From the NCBI RefSeq assembly GCF_938045225.1, contig NZ_CALINL010000135.1:1-5873 (forward strand): DNA of 5,873 nt. The letters are read 5' to 3'. Numbering within the stretch: the first letter of the stretch is position 1; each line of letters begins with the position of its first letter. Position numbers and translations under genes: made by a program. Positions 1-5,873 of the stretch are shown here, one piece after another. Source of the DNA: an uncultured Campylobacter sp. (GTDB lineage Bacteria > Campylobacterota > Campylobacteria > Campylobacterales > Campylobacteraceae). The notes under the pieces are model-generated. The model was not told the DNA's origin. It worked only from the letters and a program-made list of their open reading frames with translations, and ran no database searches.

Positions 1-183
1 CATTTCACAACACCATTTGTATCATTTTGAAAAATGAGGGTTGGGATATGAAAGAATGTTTTTAGGGAAAGCATTTCATAGATACATTTGGGTAACGCTT
101 TAATATCGTGCTTGTTAACGGACAAGATAGGGGTATTTTATGTGCGTTTATCTCTGAAAGAAAAGGTGAAAATAGCCTACTTA

Positions 184-199
184 CATTACGAAAGTAATG
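184..199. repeat. Perfect 6-bp hairpin with GAAA tetraloop
   Basis: CATTAC (184-189) pairs perfectly with GTAATG (194-199) around a GAAA loop, which is a GNRA tetraloop if transcribed. It directly abuts a second palindrome at 200-215. It lies about 75 bp upstream of the candidate -7 box, so it could be part of an operator or the end of an upstream transcript. There is no T-tract after it, so it is not a standard intrinsic terminator. Confidence 0.4.
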
Positions 200-215
200 A
201 AATTGTGTACAATTT
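200..215. promoter_or_regulatory. Operator-like palindrome
   Basis: AAATTGT (200-206) and ACAATTT (209-215) are perfect 7-bp inverted repeats separated by 2 bp. The centre lies about 68 bp upstream of the start site predicted from the -7 box at 262-269, a usual distance for an activator site. Which regulator would bind is not evident. In such AT-rich DNA a chance palindrome remains possible. Confidence 0.3.
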
Positions 216-261
216 GGAAATTTATTTGTGCAAAAAGAACAATATATTCTTTTATTTTATA

Positions 262-269
262 TATCTTTG
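262..269 (+). promoter_or_regulatory. Candidate Bacteroidetes -7 promoter box
   Basis: TATCTTTG matches the Bacteroidetes primary-sigma -7 consensus TAnnTTTG exactly. I do not see a clear -33 TTTG at the expected 19-21 bp spacing. The predicted start would be near 276, giving a leader of more than 300 nt before the susC-like start at 603. A second exact match, TACATTTG at 83-90, lies further upstream. The motif is short, so both are tentative. Confidence 0.35.
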
Positions 270-309
270 TGGTCGATGCTTATTTGTAAACCTAAATGTA
301 AAACCTAAG

Positions 310-562
310 AGGTGAAGTTCCGCTTTATATGAAACCATGATGAAAACGTATTCTTCGGACGAGTCACCGCGAATCAGATGGCATTGCGAAAGGCTGTAGA
401 GGGTGGGTTAACCTCACTGAAATGATACAGCATTGGCGTGGAAAACGAGCGTTCACTGACATTGAAAAACAAGACACACTGACGTTGGTCGGCTAATGAC
501 AAAGCTCAGGAAAGGTGCTGCTTTATGGTTCATCGGCTCACGTTTTGTCTCAATACGCGTAG
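310..562 (+). ncRNA. Candidate structured RNA leader, family unknown
   Basis: This stretch is non-coding and more GC-balanced than the flanking AT-rich DNA. GCTGTA (393-398) pairs perfectly with TACAGC (426-431) and encloses a smaller hairpin in which GTGGG (403-407) and CC-T-CAC (412-417) close a TTAA loop. Purine-rich unpaired stretches such as GGAAAACGAGC (440-450) and GGCTAATGACAAAGC (491-505) look like the junctions of a large folded RNA. Near-identical 14-mers flank it (295-308 and 564-577). It could be a cis-regulatory leader of the susC-like gene or a remnant of a group II intron or small mobile element. I cannot assign a family, and the 5' and 3' limits are approximate. Confidence 0.25.
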
Positions 563-602
563 GAATGTTAAGCCTAAAATTTATAAATTAAAATCTAAAC
601 GA

Positions 603-1442
603 ATGGAAAAGGAAAAAACACTACTGGGTTGCAGATACCGAATCATGACGGTAGCAGCCTTATCTGCTTTGTCTTTTTTGGTTCCTTCACCTGTAATGGG
701 AGGCATTTCAGGAGCTGAAGTCTCGGGAATTGTGCAGCAAAACAAGGTGAAAGTAACAGGAAGGATTGTTGATGTTGACGATAATCCGATTCTAAATGCA
801 ACAGTAAGAGAGCTGGGTTCGAGCAATGGTACAGTCACTGATTTAGACGGAAACTATGTGTTGATGATATCACCAGGCAGTACTTTGCAGATTTCTTCAA
901 TCGGTTATAAGAATATAACGAAAAAGATTGAGAAGGGAGGAAAGCTTAATTTCACGATGGAAGAAGACGCTTCGCTGCTTGGCGAGGTAGTAGCCATTGG
1001 CTATGGCAAGGCAAAGAAGGGCGATCTTTCAGCCGCTGTAGCGACTGTTGACAATGTAGATAAACTGCAAAAACGCCCAGTAAGCAACGTGTCTCAAATG
1101 CTTCAAGGTCAGATTCCGGGGGTTTCGGTTGTTGCAAATGGTGGTCATCCCAGCGCCGAACCAACGATTACGATTCGTGGAATGGGCTCACCCAACGGCG
1201 AATCTCCCTTATATGTGGTTGATGGTGTACCCGGTGCACCTTTTAATATGAGTGATGTTGTATCGATAACCGTATTGAAAGATGCCGCCTCGGCAGCCAT
1301 TTATGGTGCTTATGCGGGTTCGGCGGGTGTCATACTTGTAACCACCAAGCAGGCCACGGCAGGCAAACCCTCTATAGAATACAATGGAGTCTTTGGCTAT
1401 TCTACCGCACAGCATCTGCCTAAGTCACTTGGGTGGGATATG
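603..1442 (+). CDS. SusC/RagA TonB-linked outer-membrane protein, N-terminal fragment
   Basis: SusC/RagA proteins are outer-membrane, TonB-dependent channels that import glycans or peptides with a SusD-type surface lipoprotein. I place the start at ATG 603: it begins a credible signal peptide (basic start, then a hydrophobic run around TVAALSALSFLV), whereas the frame open from 525 adds 26 residues with no leader character. No Shine-Dalgarno site is seen, as is normal in Bacteroidetes. Numbering from 525, residues about 74-146 are a CarboxypepD_reg-like domain (VTGRIVDVDDNPILNATV; TDLDGNYVL). Then come a TonB-box-like EVVAIGYG (154-161) and the plug domain with the family hallmarks TIRGMGSP (216-223), SPLYVVDGVPG (227-237), SITVLKDAASAAIYG (247-261) and GVILVTTK (268-275). 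Full-length members are about 1000 residues; here all of the barrel is missing because the frame runs into OorB at about residue 302. No susD is present. Confidence 0.85.
1428..1442. other. Chimeric junction between Bacteroidetes and Campylobacter DNA
   Basis: Codons for L-G-W-D-M sit here (residues 302-306 of the frame open from 525). To the left, the sequence follows SusC, whose homologs often read LP-x-SL-x-W at this point after the plug. To the right, it follows OorB, whose intact homologs read LGWDMNDVCVV. The breakpoint falls in or next to this shared stretch, which explains why the frame is preserved. Sequence texture also changes here. Assembly or amplification chimerism is far more likely than a biological fusion, since both halves lose essential parts. 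Confidence 0.8.
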
Positions 1443-2162
1443 AACGACGTGTGCGTGGTCTCGGGTATCGGCTGCTCGGGACGCTTTAGCTCCTACATCA
1501 ACTGCAACACCGTCCACACGACGCACGGGCGCGCGATAGCCTATGCCACGGGTATCAAGCTAGCAAACCCGGACAAACACGTCATCGTGGTAACCGGCGA
1601 CGGCGATGGGCTAGCTATCGGCGGCAATCACACGATCCACGGATGCCGCAGAAATATAAATTTAAACCACGTTTTGATAAATAATTTCATCTACGGGCTA
1701 ACAAACTCCCAAACCAGCCCGACCACGCCGACCGGGTTTTGGACGGTGACGGCGCAGCAGGGCAACATCGATCCGAATTTTGACGCGTGCAAGCTCGCAA
1801 CCGCCGCAGGAGCAACCTTCGTAGCGCGCAGTAGCGTGATAGAGCCCACAAAGCTGGAAAAGATATTTGCCGAGGGCTTCGAGCATGACGGATACAGCTT
1901 TTTTGACGTATTTTCAAACTGCCACATAAACCTTGGCCGCAAAAATAAAATGGGCCAAGCTACGCAGATGTTGGAGTGGATCGACGGCCGCACGGTGAGC
2001 AAGGCTAAATTTGACGCGATGAGCGAGGATGAGCGGGATGGTAAATTTCCGCTCGGAGTGCTTCACAAAGACGAGTCGCGCATGGAGTACACCAAGGCCT
2101 ACGACATGGTGATAAAAGCTGCTAGAGACGGCGAGAAAATCGACTTTGGAGCGCTAAAATGA
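1428..2162 (+). CDS. oorB: 2-oxoglutarate:acceptor oxidoreductase beta subunit, 5'-truncated
   Basis: OorB binds thiamine diphosphate and an iron-sulfur cluster in the OorDABC complex, which converts 2-oxoglutarate and CoA to succinyl-CoA and CO2 in the cytoplasmic TCA cycle of Campylobacter and Helicobacter. About 244 of the usual roughly 281 residues are present. In numbering from 525, Cys317 (GIGCSG) and Cys466 (FSNCH) match two of the four cluster ligands of this family. GDGDG at 358-362 with the downstream Asn-rich stretch (NLNHVLINN) is the Mg-ThDP motif. The missing N-terminus should hold the C-x-G-C pair (the other two ligands), so this copy cannot encode a working subunit as assembled. 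The C-terminus is complete and its TGA overlaps the ATG of oorC. The true start, and oorD and oorA, lie outside this assembly. Confidence 0.93.
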   Translation, partial: LGWDMNDVCVVSGIGCSGRFSSYINCNTVHTTHGRAIAYATGIKLANPDKHVIVVTGDGDGLAIGGNHTIHGCRRNINLNHVLINNFIYGLTNSQTSPTTPTGFWTVTAQQGNIDPNFDACKLATAAGATFVARSSVIEPTKLEKIFAEGFEHDGYSFFDVFSNCHINLGRKNKMGQATQMLEWIDGRTVSKAKFDAMSEDERDGKFPLGVLHKDESRMEYTKAYDMVIKAARDGEKIDFGALK

Positions 2163-2719
2163 AAAGGCAGTTGAGATTCGTCGGAGTGGGCGGTCAGGGC
2201 GTTATTTTGGCGGGCGAGATCTTAGCCGCGGCCAAGATCGAGGAGGGCGGATACGGCGTCAAGGCCTCGACCTACACCTCGCAGGTGCGCGGAGGACCGA
2301 CAAAGGTCGATATCATTTTGAGCGAGCGCGAGATATTTTACCCGTACGCAAACGAGGGCGAGATCGAGTTTATGCTGGCTACCGCGCAGGTTAGCTTCGA
2401 GCAGTTTAAAGACGGCGTAAAAGATGGCGGCATCATCGTCGTGGAGCCAAATTTGGTTCGCACTAGCGACGAGGATAAAAAGCGCTGGAAAATTTACGAA
2501 ATACCGATCATCTCCATCGCAAAAGACGAAGTGGGCAACGTCATAACCCAAAGCGTCGTCGCGCTCGCAGTGGCTGTACAGATGAGCGGTTGCTTGGATG
2601 CTGAGCTAGTTAAACGCGTAATGCTCTCAAAAGTGCCTAAAAAAGTCTACGCCGAAAATGAAAAAGCCTACGAGCTGGGGCTTAAATACGCCGAAATTTG
2701 CATAGAAAACAACAAATAA
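2159..2719 (+). CDS. oorC: 2-oxoglutarate:acceptor oxidoreductase gamma subunit
   Basis: OorC is the gamma subunit of the four-subunit OorDABC enzyme. It packs with the alpha and beta subunits and is needed for CoA-dependent release of succinyl-CoA. The 186 residues match the family length (about 185). The N-terminal nucleotide/CoA-fold loop is GVGGQG (residues 9-14), followed by the conserved TYTSQVRGGP (38-47). The ATG overlaps the oorB stop in an ATGA, so the two are translationally coupled; GGAG at 2148-2151 inside oorB is a well-spaced ribosome binding site. It is the last gene of the oor operon, as in other Campylobacter. I see no clear terminator hairpin straight after it, so some read-through into the flavodoxin gene 82 bp away is possible. 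Confidence 0.93.
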   Translation: MKRQLRFVGVGGQGVILAGEILAAAKIEEGGYGVKASTYTSQVRGGPTKVDIILSEREIFYPYANEGEIEFMLATAQVSFEQFKDGVKDGGIIVVEPNLVRTSDEDKKRWKIYEIPIISIAKDEVGNVITQSVVALAVAVQMSGCLDAELVKRVMLSKVPKKVYAENEKAYELGLKYAEICIENNK

Positions 2720-2759
2720 AAGCGTGATTTGAAATAAGATAGATTAAGTATCATTTCGT

Positions 2760-2765
2760 TATAAT
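2760..2765 (+). promoter_or_regulatory. -10 promoter element for the flavodoxin gene
   Basis: A perfect TATAAT lies in the 82-bp gap between oorC and the flavodoxin gene. Campylobacter sigma-70 promoters depend mainly on the -10 box plus AT-rich periodic upstream DNA and lack a strong -35, which fits the AT-rich stretch before it, including TTAAGT at 2744-2749. The predicted start is near 2772, about 30 nt before the ATG. The flavodoxin would thus have its own promoter in addition to any read-through from oorC. Confidence 0.55.
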
Positions 2766-2789
2766 TCAGGTATTAATTTATTTGATTTT

Positions 2790-2795
2790 AAGGAG
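2790..2795 (+). promoter_or_regulatory. Strong ribosome binding site of the flavodoxin gene
   Basis: AAGGAG, with a 6-nt spacer to the ATG at 2802, is a near-perfect Shine-Dalgarno sequence. It fixes the start codon and suggests high expression, which is usual for an electron carrier. Confidence 0.75.
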
Positions 2796-2801
2796 AACGA
2801 A

Positions 2802-3281
2802 ATGAGCGTTGGTATTTTTTACACGACGACAAAGGGGCACACAAAGAGCGCGTGCGAGTATCTAGCGGGCAAAATAGGAGCGCAGCTAGTAGACGTAAAG
2901 GGCGCTGGGGCAGAGGATTTTGCTAAATTTGACGTTATCATCGCAGCGGCGCCTAGCTACGGCAACGGCGAGTTGCAGTCTGATTGGGCGGAGAAACTAC
3001 CGCTTTTAAAAGCCGGCAGTAAAGGCAAAAAAGCCGCCATCGTAGCCATCGGCAATCAAGCTAACCACCCGCAAACGCTTTTTAGCGGCGCGGTGGATTT
3101 TCTGCCGTATCTAAAAGATGCGCAAATTTTCGGCGCTAGCGACGTGGACGGATATAAATTTAACCACTCCGCGTTTTTAGTAAACGGCAAATTTATCGGT
3201 CTCGCGCTTGACGTTAAGGGCGATGAAAACTACGCAAAACGCATCGACAAATGGGTCGAAGAAAATAAGTCTAATTTTTAA
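2802..3281 (+). CDS. Flavodoxin
   Basis: This is a small FMN electron carrier of the cytoplasm. The 159-residue product begins with the beta1 strand and FMN-phosphate loop (TTTKGHT, 8-14). It has the second FMN loop PSYGNGELQSDW (51-62), in which Tyr53 would stack on the flavin, and an AIGNQANHPQ loop (82-91) where the third FMN contact lies. The C-terminal part, with NGKFIGLALD and RIDKWVEE, is typical of long-chain FldA flavodoxins, though the protein is somewhat shorter than the usual 163-175 residues. The phosphate loop and third loop differ from the more common forms (Lys in place of Gly or Met before the loop Gly, and GNQ in place of GDQ/GDS), so this may be a second, divergent flavodoxin and not the main FldA. 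It sits just after oorBC, and in Campylobacter and Helicobacter flavodoxin takes electrons from 2-oxoacid oxidoreductases. A pairing with OOR is therefore likely but inferred. Confidence 0.88.
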   Translation: MSVGIFYTTTKGHTKSACEYLAGKIGAQLVDVKGAGAEDFAKFDVIIAAAPSYGNGELQSDWAEKLPLLKAGSKGKKAAIVAIGNQANHPQTLFSGAVDFLPYLKDAQIFGASDVDGYKFNHSAFLVNGKFIGLALDVKGDENYAKRIDKWVEENKSNF

Positions 3282-3295
3282 TTTTCTACTTTCCG

Positions 3296-3334
3296 CCGCT
3301 TCGCTAGTTAAATTTGCGGAGCGGACGACCTTTT
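3296..3334 (+). terminator. Probable terminator after the flavodoxin gene
   Basis: CCGCTTCGC (3296-3304) pairs with GCGGAGCGG (3316-3324) in a 9-bp stem with one G-T wobble and an 11-nt loop. It starts 14 bp after the flavodoxin stop. The T-tract is short (TTTT at 3331-3334) and separated from the stem by 6 nt, so termination may be imperfect. Confidence 0.5.
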
Positions 3335-3435
3335 CTACTCACGACATTAAATTTATTAATTAACGGCGACGGCAAAATTTGGCGCTTGCGACAATGACTC
3401 AAATTTGATAGTAAATTAGCGAAAAAAACAAGATG

Positions 3436-3463
3436 TAAAAAGGGACCAAATTTAGCCCCTTTT
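3436..3463 (-). terminator. Intrinsic terminator of the minus-strand repeat gene
   Basis: On the minus strand, AAAAGGG (3463-3457) pairs with CCCTTTT (3444-3438) around a 12-nt loop, and a T follows at 3437. It begins about 10 bp past the stop codon at 3474. Because the arms are A-rich and T-rich, the hairpin would also work on the plus strand as a back-up terminator for transcripts from the flavodoxin side. Confidence 0.6.
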
Positions 3464-3476
3464 AGTTTTAAATTTA

Positions 3477-4517
3477 GCTTAACATTGTGTATCCGCCGTC
3501 TACGTCGCTAAATCCAGTACCGTAAGCTACGCCGGAGATTTTGACTAAGGTATCGCTGCCCTCTTGATAGCCTTCTTCTCCGTCCGTATTTAGCGCCAGA
3601 TATGCGTTAAATTTATCCGCTCCTACGTTTTCTAAGAAATAAGTGCCTTCGCCGTTTTTCAAATTTGCTAGCTTTTCCGTCAAATTTGACGAATCCGTGC
3701 CGTCTGCGGCCTTTGAGATTTTTGCGATATTGTCAGGTAGTTTGATTTTTTCGTTTTTTGATATTTTCATCATTCCCGTGCCTGATTCTATCGATATCTC
3801 TTTTTGATCCGGATTTTGGGCGATAGTTTCTTTGACGTCAAATTCCTCTTTGCTCAAAAACGATCCGTCATTTCCCTGGGCTTTTGAGATGAGAGTTATT
3901 TTATCCGAGTTTATATTTTCATAGATTTTAAACGTCGTTTGCGTATCTCCGATCTGGGCTACGGCTTTTTTATCTAGCGCTTTGTCGGTTATAGTCGCAG
4001 TACCTTTAAGTCCTTTTGTTACGTCGCTTAACGGGCTTAGATCCCAGGGCTTAGATAAATCCATCGTAAGTGGCGATTTTGTCGTTAGCATCGAAGCGTC
4101 GTTATCTGAGCTAACGTCAAATTTTACCGTTTTATTGGTATATTCTGCGCTTGTTATTGTAGCCGATTTTATCTGTTTGTTTTCGTAGGTTACGTCTACG
4201 GTTTTGTCGTTTTGACTGTACGAAAAGTCTTGTAATACCTGCTTTATTAGCTTATTAGAATCGTCGTAGGTTTTTGTGACGGTTTGGATGACTCTTCCGC
4301 CTTCATTATTGCTTAGGGCTTTTACGATCTCGACGTTTGGAGTAGATTTGTCTATCTCGTAGACCTTTGCTCTAGTTTGCCAACCGGTCGTATTTAGCAC
4401 CTTTTCGTTTTTATCAAAAAATACTCCTTGTGCAAATTTAAACCCGCTATTTTCGTCTTGAGCTCTTTCAAAGACTATTTGGTACGTCTTGTTTGCTACC
4501 GTATCTTCGTATTCCCA
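3477..4517 (-). repeat. Internal protein repeat, copy 2, C-terminal
   Basis: The second copy starts at the Trp codon 4515-4517 (WEYEDTVANKTYQIVFERA) and ends at the stop codon, about 28 residues shorter than copy 1. Matching landmarks are ITDKALDKK (spaced 1155 bp from the copy 1 equivalent), KIKLPDNI, YFLENVGADKFNAYLALNTDG (LNTDG at 3579-3593, 1131 bp from copy 1) and SDTLVKI. Differing offsets (1125, 1131 and 1155 bp) show indels of up to 10 codons between the copies, so the duplication is old. Confidence 0.7.
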
Positions 4518-5642
4518 GATTTTAGATTTTCCATCTACTACGTCTTTAGCTACTACATATTCAAAACTAGACGGAGTTGGAGCGTTAAAATCGGAGTTTA
4601 GTTTATTATAGATCGAGGTCGCGCCGTCTTTTAGCTCTGTAAAATAGCTTCTAGATTCGACATCTTTTACCTCTATCAAGGTATCGCTATCCTTTTGATA
4701 GCCCTCGACTCCGTCGGTATTTAGCGCCATATAGGCGTTAAATTTATTTTCTCCTACGTTTTGCAAGAAATACTGCGCCTTACCGACTCCGAGCGTAGAT
4801 AGTTTTTCCTCGACATTTTGCAGATTTACGCCCTCTTGCGCTCTTGTTAGCTCGGTGATGTTTGATGGAAGCATGATTTTATCTTGAGCGTTGTCTAGTA
4901 CCGCCATTTTTGAGCCGTTTGATAGATTGTTCGTGTCGGCGTTGGTGCTTATTTTTTTCAAATTTGCATTTTCTTGCAGGGTCTGGGCTATATCAAAAGT
5001 ATCGACTCCATAGCTGCTATTGACTGTATATGCAGCCTTTGACACTAGTGTTACGTCGTCTGAGAATCGTCCATCGTATGCTTGGTAGACCACCTCGTCT
5101 TTTCCGATATCGGCGGTCCATTTCGTATCTAGCGCGCTATCTGTTACCGTGACTTTACCTTTGTAGTTGAAATTCGGCGTAAGAGGGTTTAAGTGTTCTG
5201 GCGAGCTTGCGTTTAGATACAACTTGCCTTTGTAGTCCAGATTTTCGCTATCTTTGCTGATCTCGAAGTTTATATCGGTATTTACGTATTTTGGATCGGT
5301 TTTGCTAGCATAGCTTAGTTTGCCGTCCACGTAGGTTAGGGTGAGTTTTTGTCCGTCTCTTCTTTCTAGTATTTTTTCTTCCAGTATTCCTTTGTCGTCA
5401 AATTTATCTCTAGTGACGTCTTCTATTTTTGAGACGCTAGGCGTGTATTCTTCGGTTACTTTGTAGCCGTCTTTTTCGTAAATTTTATAGGCTGAGATCT
5501 TGTAGTCCTTGATCATATTTTCGCCGTTATAAAATTTGCCGTCCGGCATATCTACTTTTATATCCGAGCCCTCAGGCTGAGCGTCTCTTTTGCCAAATTC
5601 TATCCTATACGTTACGCCCGTCGTGTCGTTTGAGTATTCCTA
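4518..5642 (-). repeat. Internal protein repeat, copy 1
   Basis: The first copy of the long repeat unit runs from the amber codon down to just before the Trp codon at 4515-4517 (375 codons). Markers shared with copy 2 are EY followed by TY-x-I at the start, VTDSALDTKW (about 5118-5147), the SKA stretch, KIMLPSNI, YFLQNVGENKFNAYMALNTDG (LNTDG at 4710-4724) and SDTLIEV. The limits are set by aligning the Trp/stop positions; the natural unit boundary may lie elsewhere. Confidence 0.7.
5640..5642 (-). other. In-frame amber codon replacing a predicted Trp
   Basis: The minus-strand frame reads F-T-stop-E-Y-S-N-D here. The aligned site in copy 2 reads K-I-W-E-Y-E-D with TGG at 4515-4517. On the plus strand the two sites are TTCCTAG and TTCCCAG, so one C-to-T change (TGG to TAG) explains the stop. 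Coding continues upstream to the window edge with no other damage. Confidence 0.75.
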
Positions 5643-5873
5643 GGTAAAGGCCTTACCGTCTTTTACGTCGATTGGTTTCATGGCTGCTTTGCCGGTTTGT
5701 TCGTTGACCTCATACACGCCGTTATCTTTGTCGTCCCTAGATACTACGTCTTTTACGGCGTCGTATTGTGCTTTTATGAAATTTATCTTTGCATTATCGG
5801 TACTATCTAGAGTCTTGATACTATTTATATGGGATTTTATATAGTCAAAGTTTTTAACAATATTTTCCGAAGT

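Larger units (their letters stand above)
1..524. other. Non-coding AT-rich Bacteroidetes upstream region
   Basis: I find no convincing gene on either strand here. The only open frame of note (88-315, 75 codons) starts at TTG, has no ribosome binding site and encodes an AT-driven composition with no recognisable motif. Bases 1 to about 300 are strongly AT-rich; bases about 310-560 are more balanced and look different in texture. The region holds two palindromes, two matches to the Bacteroidetes -7 box (83-90 and 262-269) and a possible folded leader, each listed separately or discussed in the findings. It most likely serves as the promoter and 5' leader of the susC-like gene that follows. Confidence 0.6.
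3474..5873 (-). pseudogene. Large repetitive, probably secreted protein, C-terminal part, interrupted by an amber codon
   Basis: The frame is open from the window edge (5873) to the TAA at 3474 (800 codons) except for one TAG at 5640-5642. The 5' end is outside the window. ATG 5547 is the first Met after the stop but has no ribosome binding site and lies mid-domain, so I do not take it as a true start. The product is Asp-, Lys-, Thr- and Ser-rich, has no cysteine or membrane segment, and looks all-beta. It contains two diverged copies of a unit of about 375-385 residues (listed separately), ending with NVGADKFNAYLALNTDGEEG, SDTLVKISGV and a hydrophobic tail, YTMLS. No cysteines, long repeats, acidic bias and a hydrophobic C-terminal tail fit a type I-secreted adhesin or surface protein, but I see no classic RTX nonapeptides and name no family. 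The downstream 2 kb shows no other frame damage, so the TAG may be a recent mutation or a sequencing error. Confidence 0.7.

Noticed and set aside
88..315. 75-codon open frame in the AT-rich left region
   Set aside because: TTG start, no ribosome binding site, biased AT-driven composition and no motif; it overlaps the candidate promoter and palindromes.
525..602. Upstream start of the SusC frame at ATG 525
   Set aside because: It adds 26 residues with no signal-peptide character and overlaps the leader; ATG 603 begins a credible signal peptide.
1687..2002. Minus-strand open frames inside oorB
   Set aside because: Shadow frames of a well-conserved gene in higher-GC DNA, with no features of their own.
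525..2162. A genuine SusC-OorB fusion protein
   Set aside because: It would pair a truncated outer-membrane plug with a cytoplasmic enzyme fragment lacking its N-terminal cluster cysteines, across two phyla; a chimera explains it better.
2222..2551. Minus-strand 109-codon frame inside oorC
   Set aside because: Antisense shadow of a conserved coding sequence.
3982..4188. Plus-strand 68-codon frame inside the repeat gene
   Set aside because: Shadow of the long minus-strand frame; no ribosome binding site or motif.
5640..5642. Programmed amber read-through or recoding
   Set aside because: No recoding element is evident, and the repeat comparison shows a simple TGG to TAG change.
3474..5642. 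CRISPR or short tandem DNA repeats
   Set aside because: The repeats are two diverged protein-level copies over 1 kb apart, with no short regularly spaced identical units.

Overview
The window joins DNA from two unrelated kinds of bacteria. Bases 1 to about 1430 look like Bacteroidetes (Prevotella/Bacteroides type). They hold an AT-rich upstream region with a TAnnTTTG-type promoter element, a leader that may be a structured RNA, and the N-terminal third of a SusC/RagA TonB-dependent outer-membrane transporter. From about 1430 to the end the sequence is Campylobacter-like: oorB and oorC of 2-oxoglutarate:acceptor oxidoreductase, a flavodoxin, and a large cysteine-free repetitive protein on the minus strand. 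The right part is rich in AAATTT words and is only moderately AT-rich, which suggests one of the oral, higher-GC Campylobacter species (C. rectus/showae/curvus type); the species is a guess.

The two parts meet inside one continuous reading frame (525-2162). The SusC plug domain runs straight into OorB at the residues LGWD (1428-1439). The SusC half loses its whole beta-barrel. The OorB half loses about 37 N-terminal residues that should carry two iron-sulfur cysteines. The simplest reading is a metagenome-assembly or amplification chimera formed at a short shared sequence, not a real fusion gene. Upstream oorD and oorA are therefore absent.

Region by region: 1-602, non-coding Bacteroidetes DNA with two back-to-back palindromes (184-215), a -7 promoter box (262-269) and a possible folded leader (about 310-562); 603 to about 1442, SusC N-terminus; about 1428-2162, oorB fragment; 2159-2719, oorC, overlapping oorB by 4 bp; 2720-2801, a gap with a promoter and a strong ribosome binding site; 2802-3281, flavodoxin; 3282-3473, a convergent intergenic region with two terminator hairpins; 3474-5873 (minus), a repeat protein running off the right edge and broken by one in-frame amber codon at 5640-5642.

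Functionally, the Campylobacter genes fit together. OOR oxidises 2-oxoglutarate to succinyl-CoA in the TCA cycle, and in Campylobacter and Helicobacter such oxidoreductases hand electrons to flavodoxin, which is encoded next door. The minus-strand gene is separate and probably concerns the cell surface or secretion. I see no convincing new multi-gene system. The points most worth checking are the chimeric junction, the amber codon at a position where the internal repeat predicts Trp, and the unexplained leader.
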